DNA of 9,354 nucleotides from 40CM-4-65-16 sp035279785 (GTDB taxonomy: Bacteria > Chloroflexota > Dormibacteria > Dormibacterales > Dormibacteraceae), in NCBI GenBank assembly GCA_035279785.1, contig DATEHC010000121.1, forward strand, positions 1 to 9,354, given 5' to 3'. The translations under genes were made by a program, and so were the position numbers. The notes under the pieces are model-generated. The model was not told the DNA's origin. It searched no databases and was given only the letters and a program-made list of their open reading frames with translations. Positions within the stretch are counted from its first letter, which is position 1; every line of letters starts with the position of its first letter. Of this stretch, positions 1 through 9,354 are shown piece by piece.

Positions 1-1129
1 TCCCGGCGAGCAACCAGAACGGCCCCGTGACCGGCGCCCAGTCGAAGTTGAAGAACACCCACACGCTGTACGCGACCAGCGCCGCGGCCAAACCCGCGGC
101 ATCCGCGTCGAGTCGCTGCCGCCAGGCCGCGCGCCCCACGACCAGGAGAATCCACCCGAGCGCGAGCAGACCGATCACTCCTTGAGTCGCGGCGATGTCG
201 AGCGGCCCGTTGTGCACGCGGTCGAACGTCACGAGCGATGCGTAATCGCTGCTCAGGAAATGGCCGAACGAGAGGCCGGTCGCATCCTCGCCCCAGCCGG
301 TCAACGGCCGCGCGACCATGAGTCGCAGTCCGTCCGCCCATAGGTGCAGGCGAAGATCGGGCGGGTCGTTGTTGAGCAGCCTCAGCGGCGACGCGAGCAT
401 CGCGATCATGCCGAGCGCGAAAACCCCGAACGACGTGGCTGCCACGCCGATCACAAGCCGGCCGCGGGTCGCGAAGACCGCGAGGACGAGTACGCCCGCG
501 ATGATTCCGAAGGCTCCGCTCCGCGACGTTGTGACCCACCACCCCGCCGTCAGCACGACGAGAGCCGCGCCCCACGCGAAAGCGAACGCGTCCCAGCGAA
601 GGATCCGCTGCAGAGCCAGCGGAAGGGCCATGGCGACCAGGGCCGCCAGGAGGTTGGCGTTGCCCAGGTTCCCGTCGGGTCGAAACGCCACGTGGGCCGT
701 CCACTGCTGGATCCCTTCGATGCAGGCGACACAGGTCCCGAACACGAACCCGGCCACGAGCCACTCCCGGTCGACGCGGTCGCGGAGCAGCCACACCGCC
801 GATACGAAGAGGCCGAGGTAAGCCAATCGCATCGGCAAGGACTCGTACCGCGTGTACGAGCCCGCGAGGCTCAGCCCCCACGAGATGGAGAAGGCAAAGG
901 CCAGAAGCGCAGCCACCACCGAGGCAAATACCGGCCACCGAAGCGAGCCCAACCCTCCGGCGCGACCCGAAACCAGCGCCAGTCCGACCCCTACGCAGGC
1001 CCCGGCGATGACCAGCGAAGCCCGCGGCAGGATGTAGGAATCGGCGATTGTGGGTACAAAGACGATCGGCAGGGCAGTCGCGAGGGCCGCCGGAAAGAAC
1101 CCGCCAAGCCGGTCGAGAAGGCGTGTCAC
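1..1129 (-). CDS. O-antigen ligase / Wzy-type polymerase-like membrane protein, C-terminus off the left edge
   Basis: Reading the minus strand from GTG at 1129-1127 gives 376 uninterrupted codons to the window edge. The protein is strongly hydrophobic, with about ten probable membrane segments. Two family landmarks are visible: an S-R-S-G motif at residues 202-205 after a Trp-rich helix (the TxSR(x)G signature), and a large loop with G-W-G at 278-280 followed by R-V-H-N-G-P-L-D around 304-311 (His306, Asn307). Together these match the Wzy_C/O-antigen ligase superfamily, whose members transfer or polymerise lipid-linked glycans on the outer face of the membrane. Whether this one ligates, polymerises or O-glycosylates protein cannot be told from sequence. 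The GTG start follows an in-frame TAA at 1177-1175 and has only a weak ribosome site (AAGAG at 1141-1137). It is divergent from clpC. Plus-strand frames over this region give Arg/Pro/Gln-rich low-complexity translations, as expected of antisense shadows. Family call firm; start moderately sure. Confidence 0.88.
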   Translation of the reverse strand, partial: MTRLLDRLGGFFPAALATALPIVFVPTIADSYILPRASLVIAGACVGVGLALVSGRAGGLGSLRWPVFASVVAALLAFAFSISWGLSLAGSYTRYESLPMRLAYLGLFVSAVWLLRDRVDREWLVAGFVFGTCVACIEGIQQWTAHVAFRPDGNLGNANLLAALVAMALPLALQRILRWDAFAFAWGAALVVLTAGWWVTTSRSGAFGIIAGVLVLAVFATRGRLVIGVAATSFGVFALGMIAMLASPLRLLNNDPPDLRLHLWADGLRLMVARPLTGWGEDATGLSFGHFLSSDYASLVTFDRVHNGPLDIAATQGVIGLLALGWILLVVGRAAWRQRLDADAAGLAAALVAYSVWVFFNFDWAPVTGPFWLLAG

Positions 1130-1185
1130 GCGCCTACTCTTAACCGAAATCGACTCGCGGAGTTGGACGTTATATTAGGTGCAGA

Positions 1186-1201
1186 GGTACATACCGGTAC
1201 C
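1186..1201. repeat. GGTAC direct/inverted repeat, candidate operator
   Basis: The 16-bp block GGTACATACCGGTACC contains GGTAC twice, spaced exactly 10 bp start to start (about one helical turn). It also holds the imperfect palindrome GGTA-CA-TACC (1186-1195) and the perfect palindrome GGTACC (1196-1201). It lies just downstream of the -10-like island in the divergent region, where a repressor site would be effective. No regulator family is recognised from it, and a 16-bp match of this kind can arise by chance. Confidence 0.25.
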
Positions 1202-1211
1202 ACTGAGCGTT

Positions 1212-1232
1212 AAGGAGGTGCTGGCCCCACCT
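1212..1232 (+). promoter_or_regulatory. Orphan Shine-Dalgarno in a small hairpin in the clpC leader
   Basis: AAGGAGGTG at 1212-1220 is a near-perfect complement of the 16S rRNA 3' end, yet no ATG, GTG or TTG follows within 4-12 nt. AGGTG (1216-1220) can pair with CACCT (1228-1232) over a 7-nt loop. The actual clpC ribosome site is a separate AGGAGG at 1249-1254. The upstream copy could be a ribosome standby site, the remnant of an earlier start, or a structured leader element. The function is inference. Confidence 0.3.
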
Positions 1233-1248
1233 AGGTAACCGAGAGTCC

Positions 1249-1254
1249 AGGAGG
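1249..1254 (+). promoter_or_regulatory. Ribosome binding site of clpC
   Basis: AGGAGG lies 10 nt upstream of the TTG at 1265-1267. This strong site supports TTG as the start: the translation begins Y-P-F-E-R-F, the expected N-terminus of ClpC, and there is no nearby ATG or GTG that keeps it. Confidence 0.85.
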
Positions 1255-1264
1255 ATTAGGGATT

Positions 1265-3775
<2,511 letters not shown>

Positions 3776-3786
3776 TTAGCTACGTG

Positions 3787-3819
3787 CTCAGCGGCTCAGC
3801 CAATCGGCGAGCCGCTGAG
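3787..3819. terminator. Strong hairpin between convergent clpC and receiver gene, possible bidirectional terminator
   Basis: CTCAGCGGCT (3787-3796) and AGCCGCTGAG (3810-3819) form a perfect 10-bp inverted repeat. The 13-nt interior can add a GCC/GGC stem (3799-3801 with 3806-3808) around an AATC tetraloop. It begins 12 nt after the clpC stop, and covers the stop and last codons of the minus-strand receiver gene. Neither side has a run of T, so it is not a canonical intrinsic terminator. A role in ending or protecting either transcript is inferred from position and stem strength. The inverted repeat itself is read directly from the bases. Confidence 0.55.
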
Positions 3820-4186
3820 ACAGCTTGGTCGGAGTGGTCTGGCTTTTGATGAGGTGGTCGAGCGCGCCGAGCGACGCTCCGCGCTCGATCAGCTCCTTCT
3901 CGTTCCAGTTCGACAGGATCACGACCGGAGTCCGCGCCGTCAACTCTTCGGCGCGGAGGCGCTCCAGCACGCTGATGCCATCGAGCTTGGGCAGCCTGAT
4001 GTCGAGAAAGATGATGTCGGGATTCAAAGCCCTTGCTTTCTCCAGTGCGGTGAAACCGTCGCCGGCCACGTCGACGAGGTACCCATCGAGCTCGAGCTTC
4101 AATCGGTACATCTGCGCAACCGAGGGGTCATCCTCTACGAAGAGAACCCTGATGTCATCAGGCGCCGCCGCGGCACGTTGATTCAA
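3788..4186 (-). CDS. Stand-alone CheY-like response regulator receiver protein
   Basis: A 132-residue protein consisting of one REC domain with no DNA-binding or enzymatic output domain. Visible receiver landmarks: beta-1 followed by acidic Glu18/Asp19 (V-E-D-D), the phospho-acceptor Asp62 in F-L-D-I-R-L-P, Ser92 in V-V-I-L-S-N, and Lys114 in H-L-I-K-S. The usual Pro after the conserved Lys is Ser here. Such proteins take phosphate from a histidine kinase and act through protein contacts; no kinase is in the window, so the partner is unknown. The start is TTG at 4186-4184, ten residues before the first beta strand, with GGGGA at 4197-4193 as a possible ribosome site. The frame stays open to 4540 upstream, but that part is antisense to a membrane-protein gene and looks nothing like a receiver, so it is excluded. 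It is convergent with clpC, with 12 bp between the stops. Confidence 0.87.
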   Translation of the reverse strand: MNQRAAAAPDDIRVLFVEDDPSVAQMYRLKLELDGYLVDVAGDGFTALEKARALNPDIIFLDIRLPKLDGISVLERLRAEELTARTPVVILSNWNEKELIERGASLGALDHLIKSQTTPTKLSQRLADWLSR

Positions 4187-4274
4187 TGCCCATCCCCGGG
4201 TAAAGAACGCTTGGGGTCGCCCGTATACGACACAATCGAGCGCTGCAGCAGTGACGGTACCTGTTCCGCTCAGA
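4187..4274. promoter_or_regulatory. Short divergent promoter region with CGTATACG palindrome
   Basis: This gap separates the minus-strand receiver start (TTG 4186) from the five-gene operon (ATG 4275, or GTG 4251). It holds the perfect palindrome CGTATACG at 4222-4229, which reads TATACG on both strands and so could act as a -10 hexamer either way. CACAAT at 4231-4236 is another weak plus-strand -10. No good -35 is seen on either strand. The first gene of the operon has no Shine-Dalgarno, so a leaderless or short-leader transcript is possible. All of this is inference from short matches. Confidence 0.25.
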
Positions 4275-5099
4275 ATGCGTCCGCTCGAGGTCGGCGACCT
4301 CCTGGACGAAACGTTTCGCATGTACCGCCGGCACTTCCTCTTGTTCGGCGGGATGTCGGTGATCCTTTCGATTCCCTCCGCGGCGTTCTTTGGCCTGGCC
4401 CTCGGCTCTCTTTCGTCGGTTATGAACCAGACAAACGGGCAAATCAGCGACACGAGCTTCCTGACGCCTCTGCTCGCCGGCCTGGCCGCGGGGCTGCTCG
4501 TCAATTTCCTCTTTCTGCCCTTCTCGCTAGGCGCCATCACCTACGCAGCCTGCGAGTCGGCCCTCGGTAGGACGGTCACGGCGGGAAGCGTCCTGTCCGG
4601 GGTGCTTCGGCGCTACTTCCCGTTGCTTGGCTACTGGGCCTTGTTCCTGGTCAGCTTCTATGTGTCGCTGGTGCTCTGCATCGTGCCCGTCGCCCTGTGG
4701 GCGTGGATCTTCGTCGGCTGGATCGTGGTCACGCCCGCGATGTTCGTCGAGAACATCGGCCTGGGTCCGGCGTTCGGCAGGAGCTGGCGCCTGGTCGAAG
4801 GCCGCTGGTGGCGGACGTTTCTCGTGCTGCTCCTCATCGGGGTCATCTGGTACGTCGCCGGAGTCGCCCTGGGCGCGTTCCTCGAGCTCGGGCGGTTCCT
4901 GCTTCAGCTCGTGGTCTCGCCCTTCATCGCCATCGCGATCTCCAGCGTGACCAGTCAGATAGTGGCCGCTGTCGTCAACCCGGTCCTGCAGATCGCGATC
5001 GTGCTCGTCTACTTCGACCTCCGCGTGCGCAAGGAAGGCCTCGACCTGTTCCAGATGGCGTATCAGCTGAGCCCAGCTCCGCCCCAGGCGACCACCTGA
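4275..5099 (+). CDS. Polytopic membrane protein, GDPD-membrane-domain-like (YciC/DUF7847-type), first gene of the MoxR operon
   Basis: A 274-residue integral membrane protein. It opens with a short amphipathic cytoplasmic segment (PLEVGDLLDETFRMYRRHF, residues 3-21), the characteristic opening of membrane proteins related to the membrane domain of glycerophosphoryl diester phosphodiesterases. About six hydrophobic segments follow, near 21-46, 63-90, 117-137, 138-156, 181-204 and 209-250. The loop around 159-182 (E-N-I-G-L, then RSWRLVEGRWWRTF) and the closing YFDLRVRKEGLDL are also typical of the group. No phosphodiesterase catalytic domain is present and no enzymatic residue is recognised, so the function is unknown. 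ATG 4275 is preferred because the family motif begins there; GTG 4251 would add eight residues in frame. Neither has a ribosome site. Its TGA overlaps the next gene by four bases (CTGA). Confidence 0.85.
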   Translation: MRPLEVGDLLDETFRMYRRHFLLFGGMSVILSIPSAAFFGLALGSLSSVMNQTNGQISDTSFLTPLLAGLAAGLLVNFLFLPFSLGAITYAACESALGRTVTAGSVLSGVLRRYFPLLGYWALFLVSFYVSLVLCIVPVALWAWIFVGWIVVTPAMFVENIGLGPAFGRSWRLVEGRWWRTFLVLLLIGVIWYVAGVALGAFLELGRFLLQLVVSPFIAIAISSVTSQIVAAVVNPVLQIAIVLVYFDLRVRKEGLDLFQMAYQLSPAPPQATT

Positions 5100-5995
5100 G
5101 GACGCGACTTCTCGCGGCGGCGGCCCTGGTCCTGGCGGCGCTTGCGGCCGCGGCGCCCTCCGTGCTCGCCGACCCGCCGGCGCAGCCGACATACGTCGAA
5201 GCGGTGCGCCAGGCGAACGAAGTGATCCAGGGCGCGAGCGGGCAGGACTCGGTTCCAGCGCGACAGGCGATCCGGCTGCTCGTCGACGGCACGGGCGACT
5301 CGCAGCCAGAGATCCTGGCCGATCTGCGCGCGCGACCGCCGCTGTATGACGACGCTCGGCAACGGCTGAGCGCCCTCCTGGCAGAGCTGAACCAGCCGGC
5401 GGACACGTCCGACCCCGCGCTGGCGAAGCAGCGCCTGCATGACGTCATGTCGCTGAGCCGCTACGACCCGCTGCACCGTCCCCCCTCGCTGCTCGAGCGT
5501 TTCGAGCAGTGGATCCAGGACCGCATCACAGACCTTCTGCGCTTGCTCTTCGGCAACGGAGGCGGCGCGCAGCCTCCTGCGCTGTGGCTCTATGCAATCG
5601 GCATCTCGGTCTTGTTGGCCGTGATTTTCCTGACCGTTCGGGCGGCGCGCGGCAGGTTCAGCGAGGGGCTGGCTGCGCCGGCGGACCGCCCTCGCCCGCC
5701 GGCCGACTATTTCGCGGAAGCCGACCGCTCGGCGGCTGCCGGCGACCGGGTAGGCGCGATTCGCGCTTTGTGCGCGGCGGTCGCGGCCACGCTCGCCGGC
5801 GAAGGCTCATGGGCAGGCAGCCCACTGACCGTGCGCGAGATCTTTCAGCGCGCTCCGGACTACGCCTCGCTGCGGCCGCTGCTGCTTCCGTTCGAGGCGG
5901 CCGTTTACGGCGGGCGCGACGTCGACCCGGCGACTTACGCCCAGGCGGCGGCCGTCGCGGCGCCGTTCCGTGTCAAGGAAGAGGCAGCCGCATGA
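5096..5995 (+). CDS. DUF4129 domain membrane protein with signal peptide, probable CTG start
   Basis: A 299-residue protein if started at CTG 5096-5098. From there it has an ideal signal peptide: R-T-R, then a Leu/Ala core, then a V-L-A cleavage site after about residue 25. A mostly helical extracytoplasmic region follows to about 160, then one membrane helix (about 162-184) and a C-terminal DUF4129 domain (about 204-291: D-Y-F-A-E-A-D, a helix rich in A-I-R-A-L, then S-P-L-T-V-R-E-I and F-E-A-A-V-Y-G). DUF4129 has no assigned biochemical activity; it is commonly found beside MoxR and DUF58 genes. No ATG, GTG or TTG precedes the signal peptide in this frame; the first is GTG 5162-5164, which would remove it. 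CTG 5096 overlaps the upstream TGA as CTGA, mirroring the ATGA and GTGA junctions downstream, so coupled initiation at CTG is likely. Gene certain; start inferred. Confidence 0.85.
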   Translation: MRTRLLAAAALVLAALAAAAPSVLADPPAQPTYVEAVRQANEVIQGASGQDSVPARQAIRLLVDGTGDSQPEILADLRARPPLYDDARQRLSALLAELNQPADTSDPALAKQRLHDVMSLSRYDPLHRPPSLLERFEQWIQDRITDLLRLLFGNGGGAQPPALWLYAIGISVLLAVIFLTVRAARGRFSEGLAAPADRPRPPADYFAEADRSAAAGDRVGAIRALCAAVAATLAGEGSWAGSPLTVREIFQRAPDYASLRPLLLPFEAAVYGGRDVDPATYAQAAAVAAPFRVKEEAAA

Positions 5996-7106
5996 GAGGC
6001 GCGCGCGGATGGGTCGTGCTTTCGGCCGTCGCCATCCTCATCGCGGGCGCGGCGTACCTGCTGCAACCGAAGCAGGACTCTCCCGAGCACAGCACCAACA
6101 GCGACGCCACCAACGGGGCGTCGGCCGCGCTCCTTTACGCGCAGGCGATGGGGCATCCGTCATCGCAGATCACGGGCTCGTTCGTGCTGCCCAGCGCTGC
6201 ATCGATGATGTTCGTCTTCACTCCGACGAGCCAGTACACCGCGGACGAGGCGGACCAGGTGCACTCGTGGATCCGCGATGGAGGCGTCCTCGTCTACGCG
6301 TCCGAGCAGGGTGACCCCGAGCTGGATCGCGCCCTGGGCATCTCGCGGTACGGCGTCCCGGTCGAAAGCGGCCTGTACTCCGCGCTGCCGACGATCGGTG
6401 GCGTGCGCGCAGTCGCGGGCGCGAGCGGCGGCGTGATCCCCATGAGTCCGTCCGCGGACCAGGTCACGTTCCTGCGCACAGGCCAGGGCTTCGCGGTCGG
6501 ATTCATCCAGAAGATCGGGTCCGGCTATTCGGTCGTCCTCTCGGATCCGCTCGTGCTTTGCAACGGCTACCTGGAAAAGCTGGACAACGGCCGGATGCTC
6601 GCCGACCTCCTGGGACTGGTCGCACAGGGTGTGCCCGTGCTGTTCGACGAGTACCACCACGGCCTCACCGCCAGCGACTTCGCCCCGCAGGCGTGGCTCC
6701 TGACCCCGTGGGGCGCCGCGCTGTTGTGGCTCCTCGTCGCTGTGTTCTTCGGTCTGCTCTTACGCAATCGCAGGTTCGGGCCTCTCGTCGGCCGCCCCGC
6801 CGAGGTCGAGCGTTCGGACGTCGAATGGTCGGTCGCCGTGGGTCAGCTCCTTCGGAGATCGGGAGCACGGGCGGTGACGCTCGGCGTCCTCGCCACCGCG
6901 ACCGAGCGGGCCGTTGCCGCGCGCACAGGACTTGCGCTGCAGCCGCGCGAGCGGTTCTGGAATGCTCTCTGGGTGCGTTCACCCGAGGTGGCTCGCGAGC
7001 TCGCGGACGTCGAATCGACCCTCCAGTCGGGGTCCGCGACGGAACGCGACCTCTTGAACACCGCGGAACGACTCCACCAGATCGCGCATCCCGCGGCTAG
7101 ACCAAA

Positions 7107-7110
<4 letters not shown>
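5992..7110 (+). CDS. DUF4350 domain-containing membrane protein
   Basis: A 372-residue protein. An N-terminal membrane anchor (about 7-24) is followed by an extracytoplasmic DUF4350 domain (about 35-230), a second membrane helix (about 240-257), and a helical, Arg-rich cytoplasmic tail of about 115 residues. DUF4350 resembles the class I glutamine amidotransferase/ThuA fold. The expected beta strands are present (M-M-F-V-F-T, G-G-V-L-V-Y-A-S), as is the F-D-E-Y-H-H-G motif at 218-224, which is characteristic of this family. No Cys-His-Glu amidotransferase triad is evident, so it is probably a binding or scaffold domain. ATG 5992 overlaps the previous stop as ATGA and has a purine-rich ribosome site (GGAAGAGG, 5977-5984). 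It ends GTGA into the MoxR gene. DUF4350 is repeatedly found with MoxR and DUF58 genes. Molecular function unknown. Confidence 0.88.
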
Positions 7111-8060
<950 letters not shown>

Positions 8061-8074
8061 ATCTCCTCCGCGGG

Positions 8075-9354
8075 CTGGCGCCGCAGCCGCGGCTCCTCTG
8101 GGCGGTCGGCATCGGCGCCGGACTGTTCGCGCTCGCGGTCGTATCCCCGTTCCTTGGCTTCGTCGCCGTGGTTTACAACGCCGGCCTGTTGATCCTGGCC
8201 GCGCGCGACCTTGCGCTGCTGCCCGGACGGGCGGGCTACGTCGCCCGACGGACGATGCCCGACCCCTTCTCGTTGGGCGAGCCGGAGGAAGTGTCGGTGA
8301 CCATCAGCAATGTCCGGGCGGCGGGCCTGACGGCGCAAGTGGCGGACCACGCGCCCGACGAGCTTCGCCCCGCGCCGCGCGAAGTGGGCGGTCGCTTCGA
8401 CGCGAGCGGAATCCTGCAGGTCCGGTACACGACCTACTCGCCGCGGCGCGGCGCCTACGCCTTCGGGCCGGTGGACCTCCGCGTCTGGCGAGAGGGCGGA
8501 TGGTGGCGACGCCAGGTCAGCATCCCGCTCGCGCAAAACGTCGCGGTGTTTCCGAACGTCGTCGCGATCAAGCGCATCCAGCTGTCGCTGCGTCGCGGCC
8601 TGCGCGCGATGGCCGGCATGAGGCGCGCGCGCCCGCCGGGTGCGTCGACCGCCTTTGCGGGCCTACGCGAATACGTGCGCGGTGACGACGTGCGGCGGGT
8701 CAGCTGGACCGCGACCGCGCGGCGCGACCGCCCGGTGGTGATCGAGGTCGAGGCGGAGCGTGGCCAGCAGGTGATCATCGCCCTCGATTGCGGGCGGCTC
8801 ATGACCGCGCCGGCGGGCGATCTCGACAAGCTCGACCACGCGGTCAATGCCGCGCTGATGCTCGCCTGGGTGGCGCAGGCGTACGGCGATCGGGTCGGCC
8901 TGATGACGTTCGACGACCGCGTTACGTCGTTCCTGAAACCTGAGCGGGGCGCGACTCAGCTCCGCCGCATCACCGAGGCGCTGTACGCGGTGCGGCCGGA
9001 GTACGTGGAGCCAGACTTCGGCCATGCGATGACGCATCTCGCGCTGCGCGTGGGCCGGCGCTCGATGATTGTGCTGCTGACCGACGTCCAGGACATCGAG
9101 GCGTCGCGCGAGCTGGTCGCGCATGCGCTGCGCCTCGCGGGCAAGCACCTGGTCCTGGTCGTGGCGATGTCGGACCCCGCGGTCGCCAGTGCGCGCGACG
9201 CTCCGATCACGAGCTCGAATCGCGCCTACGAGTGGGCCGCGGCGGAGGAGTTCGTCGCCAGCCGGCGGCAGAGCTTCGAGCTGTTACGACGCGGCGGTGT
9301 TCTGGGCCTCGACGTGGTCGCCGGCCAGCTGTCGCCGTCGCTGGTCGAGCGGTA
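8075..9354 (+). CDS. DUF58 domain (VWA-like) protein, cut by right edge; start codon unclear
   Basis: The frame encodes 426 residues from CTG 8075 to the edge. Two adjacent N-terminal membrane stretches (about 7-40) precede a beta-rich middle region (about 60-150). The diagnostic DUF58 block is LREYVRGDDVRRVSWTATAR (197-216), followed by a VWA-like fold with L-D-C-G-R-L-M (Asp238) and a later V-L-L-T-D-V strand. The MIDAS motif DxSxS is not met. DUF58 proteins are the usual partners of MoxR ATPases. No ATG, GTG or TTG is available before GTG 8168-8170, which would delete the first membrane helix. CTG 8075 keeps it but has no ribosome site. The same frame runs across the MoxR stop, where a 4-bp overlap would put the start at CTA 8057, not a known initiator. 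The final V-E-R followed by 'ta' fits the usual C-terminal R-Y-L, so few residues are likely missing. Family sure; start not. Confidence 0.85.
   Translation, partial: MAPQPRLLWAVGIGAGLFALAVVSPFLGFVAVVYNAGLLILAARDLALLPGRAGYVARRTMPDPFSLGEPEEVSVTISNVRAAGLTAQVADHAPDELRPAPREVGGRFDASGILQVRYTTYSPRRGAYAFGPVDLRVWREGGWWRRQVSIPLAQNVAVFPNVVAIKRIQLSLRRGLRAMAGMRRARPPGASTAFAGLREYVRGDDVRRVSWTATARRDRPVVIEVEAERGQQVIIALDCGRLMTAPAGDLDKLDHAVNAALMLAWVAQAYGDRVGLMTFDDRVTSFLKPERGATQLRRITEALYAVRPEYVEPDFGHAMTHLALRVGRRSMIVLLTDVQDIEASRELVAHALRLAGKHLVLVVAMSDPAVASARDAPITSSNRAYEWAAAEEFVASRRQSFELLRRGGVLGLDVVAGQLSPSLVER

Larger units (their letters stand above)
1130..1264. promoter_or_regulatory. Divergent intergenic region: candidate promoters for clpC and the O-antigen ligase-like gene
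   Basis: These 135 bp separate two divergent starts and must hold control signals for both. The only AT-rich island is GTTATATTA at 1169-1177: TATATT (1171-1176) is a fair -10 on the plus strand, and TATAAC (1174-1169) is a fair -10 on the minus strand. No convincing -35 sits at the right distance for either; TTGGAC at 1163-1168 is too close for TATATT. Immediately downstream lies GGTACATACCGGTACC (1186-1201), described separately. I see no CIRCE (TTAGCACTC/GAGTGCTAA), CtsR heptad repeat or HspR-type HAIR repeat, so heat-shock control by those known regulators is not supported here. Promoter positions are inference. Confidence 0.35.

Noticed and set aside
318..1213. Long plus-strand open frames opposite the O-antigen ligase-like gene (for example 344-1213)
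   Set aside because: Their translations are Arg/Gln/Pro-rich with no domain, while the minus strand gives a coherent membrane protein with family motifs. They are antisense shadows common in high-GC DNA.
4187..4540. N-terminal extension of the receiver gene up to 4540
   Set aside because: This part is antisense to the membrane-protein gene starting at 4275 and adds no receiver-like sequence; the REC domain is complete from TTG 4186.
4697..5095. Extension of the DUF4129 frame upstream into the preceding gene, starting near 4697
   Set aside because: The translation is Arg/Pro-rich shadow of the polytopic membrane protein, and it would bury the signal peptide inside the protein.

Overview
High-GC (roughly two-thirds G+C) chromosomal DNA from a bacterium. 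The full-length ClpC with a UVR linker, the dense gene packing with 4-bp stop/start overlaps, and the MoxR/DUF58/DUF4129/DUF4350 cluster fit a Gram-positive-type or Terrabacteria lineage such as Chloroflexota, 'Dormibacterota' or Actinomycetota. The phylum is an inference from gene style only. No RNA gene, insertion sequence, CRISPR array, integrase or base-composition break is visible; this looks like core chromosome.

Layout. (1) 1-1129, minus strand: the N-terminal 376 codons of a polytopic O-antigen ligase/polymerase-like (Wzy_C superfamily) membrane protein that runs off the left edge. (2) 1130-1264: a 135-bp divergent intergenic region with an AT-rich -10-like island, a GGTAC direct/inverted repeat and two Shine-Dalgarno sequences. 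(3) 1265-3775, plus strand: clpC, the Hsp100 unfoldase of the ClpCP protease, with a TTG start. (4) 3788-4186, minus strand: a stand-alone CheY-like receiver protein, convergent with clpC; a 10-bp perfect hairpin lies over its last codons. (5) 4275 to the right edge, plus strand: a tightly coupled five-gene operon coding for a polytopic membrane protein, a DUF4129 protein with a signal peptide, a DUF4350 (GATase/ThuA-like) membrane protein, a MoxR AAA+ ATPase and a DUF58 (VWA-like) protein cut by the window edge only near its expected end.

How the genes may work together. ClpC is a general proteostasis factor and probably independent of its neighbours. In the five-gene operon, MoxR ATPases and DUF58 proteins are a recurrent pair thought to act as a chaperone-like remodelling machine. 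The three membrane proteins upstream suggest the machine works at the cytoplasmic membrane or envelope, but the substrate is unknown. The cluster type is recurrent in bacterial genomes and is not new in itself. Its most unusual local features are two genes (DUF4129 and DUF58) that lack any ATG/GTG/TTG start where the protein should begin and appear to use CTG or another non-standard initiation.
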